Shown here: piece after piece, positions 29,422 through 38,900 of the stretch
Position numbering within the stretch: the first letter of the stretch is position 1
How the letters are laid out: each line of letters begins with the position of its first letter
Assembly: GCA_020161355.1 (NCBI GenBank)
Contig: JAIUOF010000007.1
Location: 212,717 to 276,716 of the forward strand
Reading direction: 5' to 3'
DNA: 64,000 nt
DNA from: Bacteroidota bacterium
GTDB lineage: Bacteria > Bacteroidota > Bacteroidia > Cytophagales > Spirosomataceae
Notes under the pieces: model-generated
Databases searched by the model: none
Seen by the model: only the letters and a program-made list of their open reading frames with translations
What the model was told of the DNA's origin: nothing
Position numbers and translations under genes: made by a program

Positions 29422-30198
29422 TTATTCTATGAGGCGATAGTTTTTTTTTGCCCTGGCTAAAGGATAAAAATTGAAGTGCCACCATTCGCTGGTGGTGGGG
29501 TCATAGCCTGCCGTAAGCATGATTTCCCGTAGCAACCGTCGGTTCATCACCTGAATTACGGAGAGTTTGCCGTTTTCAAGTAGCTGTTTCTCTTTTCTTG
29601 GATAAGCCAAATCACCGAAATAATCGAATGGCGTACCCATGTCGAGTTCTTTTTGGGTCGAAAGATCAAATATGCTGAGGTCAACAGCACAACCATAATT
29701 GTGTATTGAGCCTATGTTCGGATCGGCCACATAGTTTTTTCGGTTTCTGCTCGGAATAGTATCCAATGACTCCCACATGACTTTTTGTACGCTCAAAGGC
29801 CTGGCTGCATCATATATGAGCAGGGTGTAATTGGGGTTCTTTTTTTTGAGTAAATACTGAGCAACTTTAAGTGCCGTCGCGGGTTTTTCCTGAAGAAATG
29901 CCCGATGGGTATCGCCATAGGCATCAGTTTTGAAAAAATTGTCGGAGCTGCTGTATTTTAAATCCACCATAATGTCGGGTACTATTTGCTGAATATCCTT
30001 AAGCCCCTGATTGATCATGGCCCGCTCCATGTCAGAATATCCGGTTTCTGTTTCTGTGGAATCAGCAGTTGAGTCTAAATGTATGGCAGCTTCTTTTTTT
30101 TCGGTTTCGGTGCAGGAGATTGCCATTACAGCGAGCAAGCATAGCCCCAAAAGCCTTGTGTTAAATTGCCTGTAAATATTCCTGTTTTCAAAAATCAT
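29422..30198 (-). CDS. D-Ala-D-Ala dipeptidase (VanX/DdpX-like), lipoprotein
   Basis: A 258-aa lipoprotein (lipobox MAISC). The M15D metallopeptidase domain shows DLKYSSSDNFF, YDAARPLSVQ, the zinc motif SIHNYGCAVDLS (His and Asp ligands) and EWWHFNFYPL (catalytic Glu, third ligand His). It cleaves D-Ala-D-Ala in the periplasm, most likely for peptidoglycan recycling. It is not evidence of vancomycin resistance because no VanH/VanA/VanRS genes are nearby. The divergent gene starts 66 bp away. Confidence 0.9.
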   Translation of the reverse strand: MIFENRNIYRQFNTRLLGLCLLAVMAISCTETEKKEAAIHLDSTADSTETETGYSDMERAMINQGLKDIQQIVPDIMVDLKYSSSDNFFKTDAYGDTHRAFLQEKPATALKVAQYLLKKKNPNYTLLIYDAARPLSVQKVMWESLDTIPSRNRKNYVADPNIGSIHNYGCAVDLSIFDLSTQKELDMGTPFDYFGDLAYPRKEKQLLENGKLSVIQVMNRRLLREIMLTAGYDPTTSEWWHFNFYPLARAKKNYRLIE

Positions 30199-30264
30199 CC
30201 CTGAGTTTTGGCTTAATCTTATTTATACCCTAATTTGCCTCTGAAATATGAACAGAACAAAGTT

Positions 30265-31500
30265 ATGGCATTAAATTATATATGGGTAGGTTTTTTTCTG
30301 ATTGCTTTTGTGGTGGCATTGATCAAACTCATTTTTTTCGGAGATACCGAAATTTTTAAGCTGCTCATGGAAGGCATGTTTAAGTCCGCCGAAACCGCCG
30401 TAATGGATATCGCCCTTCCGCTGGCAGGTGTAATGACCTTTTTTCTGGGGATATTGAAAGTAGGAGAGGAGGCAGGAGTGATAAGGGTGCTGGCCAAAAT
30501 TATTTCTCCGTTTTTCAGTAAACTTTTCCCCGAAGTACCCAAAGACCACAAAGCCAATGGGGAGATGATCATGAACTTTTCCGCCAATATGCTGGGACTC
30601 GACAATGCCGCCACGCCTTTTGGTCTCAAGGCCATGAAGAGCTTGCAGGAGCTTAACCCCAATCCTGAAACAGCCTCCAACGCCCAGATTATGTTTATGG
30701 TACTGCACAGTGCAGGGCCGGTGCTGATTCCGATTTCGATCATGGCTCAGCGGGCTATATATCATGCGGCTGATCCTTCCGATATTTTTATTCCGGCACT
30801 GATCTCGGTGTACATGGCCACTATCACAGGACTTATTTTTGTAGGCATTAAGCAAAGAATCAATTTCCTGGATAAGACCTTACTGACATGGTTGCTGGGC
30901 GTAACTGCTTTTGTCGGGGTTACTTTATGGTATTTTTCGGGATTAAGTAAAGAAGAAATTGAGCTCAAATCGAAAGTTATCAGCAACCTCATCTTGTTTA
31001 CCTTCGTGACAGGCTTTGTGGGAATGGGATTCTATAAAAAGGTAGATGTGTTTCCGACCTTTGTAGAAGGTGCCAAGTCAGGCTTTGAGACTTCTGTGAA
31101 AATCATCCCGTATCTGGTGGGGATGCTGGTGGCGATAAGTGTATTTCGAAACTCGGGCGTATTGACCGATATCACCAATGGCGTGAAATGGCTGTTTGCA
31201 TTTACAGGCTTAAATGCCGAATGGATTGATGCCCTGCCTACTGCACTGATGCATCCCCTGAGTGGAAGTGGCTCGCGGGCCATGATGATTGAATCCATGG
31301 AGCATTTTGGAGCGGATTCTTTTGTGGGAAGGCTTTCGAGTGTATTTCAGGCCTGTTCTGATACCATCCTGTATATATTGGCGGTGTATTTTGGAAGTGT
31401 GAGTATTAAGCATACACGCTATACCTTGGTGGCAGGACTGCTAGCCGACCTTGCCGGTGTCATTACGGCCATTATTGTGAGTTATATTTTCTTTTACTGA
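30265..31500 (+). CDS. Nucleoside-recognition membrane protein (SpmA-SpmB fusion type)
   Basis: A 411-aa polytopic protein with two Gate/nucleoside-recognition domains, corresponding to SpmA then SpmB joined in one chain. Motifs include NFSANMLGLDNAATPFGLKAM in the first half and LMHPLSGSGSRAMM plus FQACSDTILYILAVYFGSV in the second. The ATG at 30265 (MALNYIWVG) is preferred over an in-frame TTG at 30235. In non-sporulating bacteria the transported substrate is unknown. It is a single gene, divergent from the dipeptidase. Confidence 0.87.
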   Translation: MALNYIWVGFFLIAFVVALIKLIFFGDTEIFKLLMEGMFKSAETAVMDIALPLAGVMTFFLGILKVGEEAGVIRVLAKIISPFFSKLFPEVPKDHKANGEMIMNFSANMLGLDNAATPFGLKAMKSLQELNPNPETASNAQIMFMVLHSAGPVLIPISIMAQRAIYHAADPSDIFIPALISVYMATITGLIFVGIKQRINFLDKTLLTWLLGVTAFVGVTLWYFSGLSKEEIELKSKVISNLILFTFVTGFVGMGFYKKVDVFPTFVEGAKSGFETSVKIIPYLVGMLVAISVFRNSGVLTDITNGVKWLFAFTGLNAEWIDALPTALMHPLSGSGSRAMMIESMEHFGADSFVGRLSSVFQACSDTILYILAVYFGSVSIKHTRYTLVAGLLADLAGVITAIIVSYIFFY

Positions 31501-32239
31501 GGATATTACTATTAATAACTGAAGTCCGCCTTCCACTGAAAAGGCAATTAAGAATATTGTTAGAATTAATTCAAATATTTTTTTACTTCAGGTAGAAAAA
31601 GTATTTCATTGAATTTTTCGATACGTCGCCTTGCCGGCGGGGCCCTACTTTTTTTCGAAAAAAAGTAGGCAAAAAAACATTCATAAAATAATGATCCTCT
31701 CTAAAAATTTGATTTAATAATCGTTGTATAATAGGTAATTTTTAGTTGAATCAAATTTTTAGAACGGACTATTTTATGATTCAAAGGAACAATTTTTTTT
31801 TATTTTTTCAAATAACTAGCAAAAGGATAAATTTAAATAAATGTGACATTATATCAGCGTGCACTGTCTGAACTGATACGGCATACCGGCAATCAAAATT
31901 CTTATAAAGAGAAAGCTGAATTTTATAAATAAATGATTTTCAGAATTTTGAAGTGGTGCGGCATTCCGATGTGAGTTTGCAGGCGGTCGGTCCTAGCTGT
32001 GGAGTTTTTAGGAGGGTCGCCTCTCCGATTTTTTTTTCTCAACGGACTGCTCAAAAATTATTAGGTACAATTTGTTTTTATTTTTTTAAGCAGGCTGTGA
32101 AAAGATTATTGATATAAAAAATGAATATCTTGTATTCCTAAAAAGCCATACCGCAAAGTTAAATGTTTTGTTAATGCCCGATAAAATTTTGAAAAAAGCA
32201 ATCGAACCCATAATATTGTCCGATATTATTCTAAATAAA
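31501..32239. repeat. Gene-free zone with stacked palindromic repeats
   Basis: About 740 bp without a credible gene. It contains a 26-bp perfect palindrome at 31644-31669 (arms CCTACTTTTTTTC and its complement). It also has a MITE-like inverted repeat with 34-37 bp arms at 31681-31717 and 31746-31779, sharing TCTAAAAATTTGATT and TCATAAAATA blocks. Two copies of a CGGCATnCCG motif flank a further inverted repeat near 31885-31970. These look like dispersed repeat relics and possible transcript ends. Confidence 0.6.
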
Positions 32240-33388
32240 ATGAAAGCCCTGAAATTAATAGCCATTTTGTCGTTTGCCGGCATGTTGATGTTCTCCTGCT
32301 CAAAATCAGGAAAAAAAGCCCTTGAAAAGGGTGATTACTTTACCGCCGCATTGCAGGCCATTGAGAAACTCAGAAAAGATGGCGACAACTCCAAAGCCGC
32401 CGATGTGTTGCCGGATGCTTATCAGCTGGCAGAGAAAGATTTATTGAGAGATATCGCCCGGGCCAATGCCGCCAACCAGCAGTTTAGATACGAGAGGGTG
32501 GTAGATGGCTACAGCAAACTCAACGAGCTGCACGATAAAATTGAAAGATGCTATGCCTGCCGTAAACTGGTGAGCCCTACGAGCTATTTCAGAGAGTACA
32601 ACGAAGCCCTTGAAAAGGCTGCCTCCGAAAGATACGAATATGCCGACAATCTGCTCAGCAAAGGTACTATCGATGCCGGACGTGCCGCATATGACAACTT
32701 TGAAGACCTGCTTAAGTTTGCCCCCAATTATAAAGATGCCAGAGAAAAACTCGAAGAGGCTCTTTTTATGGGCTCGTATCATGTGGTAGTGGAGCAACCC
32801 AGGATCAACTCCAAAATGTTTCAGTACAGCAATGAGTTTTTTCAGGGCAAAATCGATGAGTTTTTGCAAACCAACCGTCGTCTCAATAAGTTTATCAGGT
32901 TTTATCAACCCGCCGAGGCAAAACAGTTAAAACTTAAGCCTGACCATATTGTGAGACTGGAGTTTATTGAATTTGTGGTAGGAGAAACACACCTCAAAAC
33001 TGAGAAGTCTAATGTAACCAGCAAAGACAGCGTGAAAACCGGAACAGCCAAGATTGATGGCAGAAGTGTGGACGTATATGGAAAAGTGAATGCCACCATC
33101 ATCAGAAATAATAAGTCGGTGATCAGCAAAGGCTTGCTCTCAATGGAGGTTTATGACTATAAAACCAACAAAACCTTGCTACGGGAGCAGCTGCCGGGTG
33201 AGTTTGTATGGAACAACCGATGGGCCTCTTTCAATGGCGATGAGCGTGCTCTCACCAAAGAAGAACTCAACGAAACCCGCATGAAAGAGGAGCTGCCACC
33301 ACCGCCACAGCAGCTGTTTATTGAGTTTTGTAAGCCTATATACGACCAGTTTACCAGCCGTATCAAGAGGTTTTATGATAAGTATTAA
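32240..33388 (+). CDS. TPR-like lipoprotein, unknown function
   Basis: A 382-aa lipoprotein when started at ATG 32240 (MKALKLIAIL...FSCSKSG, lipobox before Cys). In-frame starts further upstream would place a charged stretch before the signal and are rejected. The N-terminal half contains TPR-like helical repeats (ALEKGDYFTAALQAIEKLRKDG, GRAAYDNFEDLLKFAPNYKDAREKL). The C-terminal half is mixed alpha/beta with no family I recognise. A hairpin follows the stop. It probably sits in the periplasm on a membrane; no function is assigned. Confidence 0.75.
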   Translation: MKALKLIAILSFAGMLMFSCSKSGKKALEKGDYFTAALQAIEKLRKDGDNSKAADVLPDAYQLAEKDLLRDIARANAANQQFRYERVVDGYSKLNELHDKIERCYACRKLVSPTSYFREYNEALEKAASERYEYADNLLSKGTIDAGRAAYDNFEDLLKFAPNYKDAREKLEEALFMGSYHVVVEQPRINSKMFQYSNEFFQGKIDEFLQTNRRLNKFIRFYQPAEAKQLKLKPDHIVRLEFIEFVVGETHLKTEKSNVTSKDSVKTGTAKIDGRSVDVYGKVNATIIRNNKSVISKGLLSMEVYDYKTNKTLLREQLPGEFVWNNRWASFNGDERALTKEELNETRMKEELPPPPQQLFIEFCKPIYDQFTSRIKRFYDKY

Positions 33389-33410
33389 GGATTAGGCGAG
33401 CTATTTCTTA

Positions 33411-33445
33411 GAGTAATATCTTATGATTTTCATAGGATATTACTC
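33411..33445 (+). terminator. Hairpin / likely terminator after TPR-like lipoprotein
   Basis: A stem GAGTAATATC / GATATTACTC with an inner TATG/CATA pairing lies 22 bp after the stop and is followed by a T-rich stretch. Confidence 0.6.
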
Positions 33446-33471
33446 ATTTTATTATTTGGAAATCAAAGTCT

Positions 33472-33539
33472 GTTCGACCACGCCCTGGCGTGGCGGAGAC
33501 CTCGTGTTGTGATTTTCTTTCGTTGTAGAACACGACCCC
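33472..33539 (+). repeat. Dispersed two-hairpin element, copy 1
   Basis: Stem 1 is CCACGCC / GGCGTGG (33478-33493). Stem 2 is TCGTGTT / AACACGA (33502-33535). The loop of stem 2 contains GTTGTGATTTTCTTTCGTT, which differs at one base of 19 from the 5' part of the CRISPR repeat 2.4 kb away. A second copy is at 35847-35914. Confidence 0.65.
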
Positions 33540-33605
33540 ACACACATCGAACCCGTAGCTTTCAGAAATTTAAAATACCCCTTTACCCCAAATCCTTGTC
33601 AGCCC

Positions 33606-33989
33606 CTACTTTTCTAAAAGCAAATTAAGCGTTTCTATTAATTTATTTTCCGAATACAATGCCACAATTACCCCTTTCAGATTAAAATCTGATTTTGGGT
33701 AAGAAACGGTACCTTTGGTCTGATCCAGTGTAACCTTTTTCAATTCCTGGTCTTTTTGAGGATGAAAGAACCTAAGCTCACCACTATTTTTCCCGACCGG
33801 TAATGAATAATTAATCGTGAAGCTTCCTGCTGATTTCTCTGTTTTCGTTTCGGCAAGATATTTTTCCACCACCGAAATTCCGGCTACCGATTTAGTTTGG
33901 CCTGCAGGTCTTCCATTTTCATCAATTTGCTGACCAAAAGAGAATATGGAGATCAGCGAAAAAAGGGATATTATCAATATTTTTTTCAT
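33606..33989 (-). CDS. Small secreted protein of unknown function
   Basis: A 127-aa protein with a clear signal peptide (MKKILIISLFSLISIFSFGQ). The mature part has a beta-rich look (GSFTINYSLPVGKNSGELRFFHP) and ends in VALYSENKLIETLNLLLEK, faintly like a T9SS C-terminal strand pattern, but no assignment is made. It starts 6 bp downstream of the broken S74-domain gene and was probably in the same transcript, as a possible accessory to that surface protein. Confidence 0.65.
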   Translation of the reverse strand: MKKILIISLFSLISIFSFGQQIDENGRPAGQTKSVAGISVVEKYLAETKTEKSAGSFTINYSLPVGKNSGELRFFHPQKDQELKKVTLDQTKGTVSYPKSDFNLKGVIVALYSENKLIETLNLLLEK

Positions 33990-33995
33990 GATTAT

Positions 33996-35209
33996 TTATT
34001 TATCTGATGATTTTAGTGATTCCGGTTGTTTCAATAAGGCCTCCAGACTATTGATGCGGGCGTTCAATGATTCATATTCCTGCAGTTTATGCTTCAAAAC
34101 CTCGATTTCGGTTTGTTGCTCCTGTACAGCTTTAATCAAAATGGGTATCAAACCTGTATAATTTACTGTTTTAAAATTTAACCCCGATGGATGGGTATTA
34201 TTGGCCACCAGATTGGGCAATACAGGTTCTACTTCCTGGGCTATCAAACCAAACTGCCATGCAGCAGGTAGCCCTGCGTTGGGAAACTTCTTGGTATCAT
34301 AATAAAAAGTCTTGGGAGAAAGCTTTTTGAGGATTGAACCTGCTCCCGTCAAATCTTCAATGTTTTTCTTTAGTTTCCGGTCTGAGGGAGAGGAAGCTCC
34401 CGGCAATATGGCTTCTTTGGCATAGATACTTTCTGAAAAAAAGCCGGTTCCCTCCACATGAAGTTTTACGTTTGGGCTACTGGTTCCGATGCCTACATTT
34501 CCACTTGCAGCAATGTCAATACTGCTGGTAGGGGCATTGGGTCTGATTCTAAACGGCAATTTGCTGCCTCCTGTAACATCTCTTACAAAGAAATTGGCCT
34601 CATTGCCGGCTACATCCCAGGTCTGAGCTGTATAGCCACCTGTATTATCTTGTTCAAATCTAATTCCGGGAGTATCACCGGTTTTCATTTGTACATCAAG
34701 CACAGGAGTACTGGTACCGATTCCGATCTTTCCGTTACTGTTTACATATAGTGCGTTAGTTCTGGCAGCGGCCTCAATTCTAAAAGGTTTTGTACCTCCG
34801 GTTACATCCAGATCGAAAATGCATTTAAGCCACCACTGGCCGACTCGTTGGCTTCCAGCTCCCAGTCATTTGCCGGAAAAACCCCTGTACTGGTATCATC
34901 AAAACCAATCCTGAGGTTATTTTCTTTAAGTTTGATCGTATTGAAACCAAAGCTTTCATTGTTAATACAGTCAAATCCAAGACATCCACTGCCTTGTACT
35001 ATGAGATCGTCGGCAATGACGTTATCCATTACACTTTTTTGTTCCAATATGCCATTGACATATTTGCTGTTTACCTTGTTGGGCTTCAGCTGCTCCATTG
35101 GTTTTGAAGAAGGACTAACATTAACTTTTTCCTGAGCATAGGAAAAGACAGAGCATACAAACAATACCAAAAGTACTTTTGTTGCTCTCCATTGAAATTT
35201 TAGTTTCAT
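33996..35209 (-). pseudogene. S74 (tail-spike chaperone) domain surface protein with a frameshift
   Basis: Two consecutive minus-strand frames make one protein. The upstream part starts at ATG 35209 with a signal peptide (VLLVLFVCSVFSYAQ) and ends at a TAA at 34802-34804. The downstream part (to 33996) continues the theme and carries a C-terminal Peptidase_S74 intramolecular chaperone domain (SDRKLKKNIEDL, FGLIAQEVEPVLPN). Just before the stop the first frame reads NAFSI, and the other frame resumes with DVTGGTKPFRIEA, matching the later internal repeat RDVTGGSKLPFRIRP. One missing G near 34808-34812 would explain it. It may be a true pseudogene or a sequencing error. Bacteroidota use such proteins on their surface, so no phage origin is implied. 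Confidence 0.75.
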
Positions 35210-35443
35210 GTTATTTTCGAATAATATCGGTGATGATGATAGTACTAAAATAACATCTTTAAAGATCAAACACAAACAACATTCAATTTTACGGCAATCT
35301 TTCAAAGCTTTTTTTGATATTTTCATTAAAAACCAGCAGTTGTGGTCACCTGTGGAGGTTTTTAGGTAGCAGTGCGGTTGTTTATTTGGTTATTATTAGC
35401 TTTACAAATTATGCTAAACCATGGTTTTTAAAAGAAATGTTAC

Positions 35444-35758
35444 ATGGAGAAAAAAGAAGAAGGAATTATGGAAAAGCCGGAGAAAATTCAGACGCTGCAT
35501 CCTGTGGAGGGTAAAACCAATAAGCGGATTTTGCTCTCCAAATACACTATTATTAAGGAGCATTTGCTGGCGATACTTGCTACCGCCGAGCTCACCCATC
35601 CGGAATTGATGGAAGCACTCTACGAGAGGGTAAAGGATACCTTTGAAGGCGGCGTACAATGGTATGGCGAAACCGTAAAGCTCGACCTCGAAGCCCGCAA
35701 AATCGTAGAAAGAACACAAACTAAACCTGTGAGATATAGATTGAGGAAGGATATGTAA
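35444..35758 (+). CDS. Small conserved protein (DUF6958-like)
   Basis: A 104-aa soluble protein. The pattern IQTLHPVEGKTNKRILLSKY, LTHPELMEALYERV, FEGGVQWYGETVKLDLEARKIVERT is that of a small family in Bacteroidota and Proteobacteria that I associate with DUF6958. No signal peptide or membrane segment. The function is unknown. It sits alone just before the degenerate end of the CRISPR array. Confidence 0.65.
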   Translation: MEKKEEGIMEKPEKIQTLHPVEGKTNKRILLSKYTIIKEHLLAILATAELTHPELMEALYERVKDTFEGGVQWYGETVKLDLEARKIVERTQTKPVRYRLRKDM

Positions 35759-35785
35759 AATGGTGATTGAGGGGGAATCCTAATA

Positions 35786-35942
35786 GTGATTTGCATTGCT
35801 CTGACCTTCGGTTCGCTTTGATTTAGAGAATTTATATTCGCTGACAGTTGGACCACGCCATAGCGTGGCGAGAACCTTTTGTCGTGATTTGCTTTCGTTG
35901 TCGAACGCGACCCCGGTTTGATTTAGAGATATTTATGACAAC
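35786..35942 (+). repeat. Two degenerate, interrupted CRISPR repeats fused to dispersed element copy 2
   Basis: The nearer repeat has its 5' half at 35884-35899 and a perfect 26-bp 3' half at 35917-35942, with 17 foreign bases in place of the normal single C. An older one has GTGATTTGC at 35786-35794 and a decayed 3' half from 35817 (TTTGATTTAGAGA). Between them lies copy 2 of the two-hairpin element (35847-35914: stems CCACGC/GCGTGG and GTCGTG/CGCGAC). Its second half is also the 5' half of the nearer repeat. Confidence 0.75.
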
Positions 35943-35972
35943 CTTGTCAGTTCGAGCGTCAGTCGGGAACCC

Positions 35973-38900
35973 GTTGTGATTTGCTTTCGTTCTTTGATTT
36001 AGAGATATTTATGACAACGAGATTTCCTTGGACGAGGTGAAAGAAGTTGTTGTGATTTGCTTTCGTTCTTTGATTTAGAGATATTTATGACAACAATTCC
36101 TTTACGATGCAATCATCTGCGATTGTTGTGATTTGCTTTCGTTCTTTGATTTAGAGATATTTATGACAACATGCCCACCTGCACCATGTAGCGGCTATAC
36201 GTTGTGATTTGCTTTCGTTCTTTGATTTAGAGATATTTATGACAACCACGGATGAGGAAGGTATCTCCCTCGCCGTGTTGTGATTTGCTTTCGTTCTTTG
36301 ATTTAGAGATATTTATGACAACGTATTTTTCTTTTTATACTTTTGAAGGCTTGTTGTGATTTGCTTTCGTTCTTTGATTTAGAGATATTTATGACAACCA
36401 ACAGGTGCTATCCTGTCGCCAATAAGTAGTTGTGATTTGCTTTCGTTCTTTGATTTAGAGATATTTATGACAACTTATTTTACCAGTGCTTTGCCTTTTC
36501 CTCGTTGTGATTTGCTTTCGTTCTTTGATTTAGAGATATTTATGACAACTTCAGAAGATTAAGGAACTGATTGAGGTGGTTGTGATTTGCTTTCGTTCTT
36601 TGATTTAGAGATATTTATGACAACCTGATATAGTGAAATCGGTCAATGATGAGGGTTGTGATTTGCTTTCGTTCTTTGATTTAGAGATATTTATGACAAC
36701 ACTGTATTTTTTATTAATCCAAAAAGAGTTTGTTGTGATTTGCTTTCGTTCTTTGATTTAGAGATATTTATGACAACCCTTAAGAGAAAGTGAAATATTT
36801 CAAATCTGTTGTGATTTGCTTTCGTTCTTTGATTTAGAGATATTTATGACAACCCTTATTCACCAGTATATTCAGCCCTTCCAGTTGTGATTTGCTTTCG
36901 TTCTTTGATTTAGAGATATTTATGACAACCTCAGATAATCATCCTCACTCTCCATTACTAGTTGTGATTTGCTTTCGTTCTTTGATTTAGAGATATTTAT
37001 GACAACTTAATCTTGGATTATCAGATTTTAATGTAAGTTGTGATTTGCTTTCGTTCTTTGATTTAGAGATATTTATGACAACAGTACTGATTCAGTTATT
37101 TCATCCTTTTGGGTTGTGATTTGCTTTCGTTCTTTGATTTAGAGATATTTATGACAACGGTAGCCGAGAACACATCCACGATGATTTCGTTGTGATTTGC
37201 TTTCGTTCTTTGATTTAGAGATATTTATGACAACTAGGCGACCATCTTTTTTTAAACATAACCGGTTGTGATTTGCTTTCGTTCTTTGATTTAGAGATAT
37301 TTATGACAACAAGGCTCAGTGGCCGTTAGGAACATCCTTCGTTGTGATTTGCTTTCGTTCTTTGATTTAGAGATATTTATGACAACTCAAAAGGTGAACT
37401 ATACAATCTCCCGAGCGTTGTGATTTGCTTTCGTTCTTTGATTTAGAGATATTTATGACAACCATTAGCCATTGATTCCTCTTTAATCTGCCGTTGTGAT
37501 TTGCTTTCGTTCTTTGATTTAGAGATATTTATGACAACTGGAAAATTTGCATTTATTATACGCGGCACGTTGTGATTTGCTTTCGTTCTTTGATTTAGAG
37601 ATATTTATGACAACATCCGAATGTTGTGTTTGTTGATTCACCAAGTTGTGATTTGCTTTCGTTCTTTGATTTAGAGATATTTATGACAACCCATGTACGC
37701 AGACGGAGCATGTAGCGGCTGTTGTGATTTGCTTTCGTTCTTTGATTTAGAGATATTTATGACAACCAGCAGATAGCGACACGATTCACCCTGGTAGTTG
37801 TGATTTGCTTTCGTTCTTTGATTTAGAGATATTTATGACAACAAGCTCCCAAAACAGGTCATTCATAGTACGTTGTGATTTGCTTTCGTTCTTTGATTTA
37901 GAGATATTTATGACAACTGGCTACCAGCTTATAATTTCCATCCTGCGTTGTGATTTGCTTTCGTTCTTTGATTTAGAGATATTTATGACAACAGTACTGA
38001 TTCAGTTATTTCATCCTTTTGGGTTGTGATTTGCTTTCGTTCTTTGATTTAGAGATATTTATGACAACCCAATCTTTTAAAAATGGTCAACAATAACCGT
38101 TGTGATTTGCTTTCGTTCTTTGATTTAGAGATATTTATGACAACTTAAAGGGATTATCACCCGATTACAGCAGAGTTGTGATTTGCTTTCGTTCTTTGAT
38201 TTAGAGATATTTATGACAACAATTTGAGAAAATGCCCGGGAATGACCTTGTTGTGATTTGCTTTCGTTCTTTGATTTAGAGATATTTATGACAACTTAAC
38301 ATCTATGAGAAGTGTTATCAATTCTGTTGTGATTTGCTTTCGTTCTTTGATTTAGAGATATTTATGACAACACATCATCGTCACCTATTGTGACCCTTCC
38401 TGTTGTGATTTGCTTTCGTTCTTTGATTTAGAGATATTTATGACAACATGATAATACATTGCCTGTGTTGGGTGGTGTTGTGATTTGCTTTCGTTCTTTG
38501 ATTTAGAGATATTTATGACAACGGTGCTGTTTAGTAATCTGTCAGCGGCATTGTTGTGATTTGCTTTCGTTCTTTGATTTAGAGATATTTATGACAACCA
38601 TGCCGTATTCATAGCCAAATACAACACTGTTGTGATTTGCTTTCGTTCTTTGATTTAGAGATATTTATGACAACTCTGGCCTATCTCAACTCAGTCGCAT
38701 TTCTGTTGTGATTTGCTTTCGTTCTTTGATTTAGAGATATTTATGACAACAATGACTGGCTACACCCACTACAAATCCGGGTTGTGATTTGCTTTCGTTC
38801 TTTGATTTAGAGATATTTATGACAACTTAAAAACCAATTTATCATACTATCATAATGTTGTGATTTGCTTTCGTTCTTTGATTTAGAGATATTTATGACA

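Noticed and set aside
29422..30198. Vancomycin-resistance VanX
   Set aside because: No vanH, vanA or vanRS; lipoprotein form fits peptidoglycan recycling.
33996..35209. Phage remnant suggested by the S74 tail-spike domain
   Set aside because: The domain is common in Bacteroidota surface proteins, a signal peptide is present and no phage genes are nearby.
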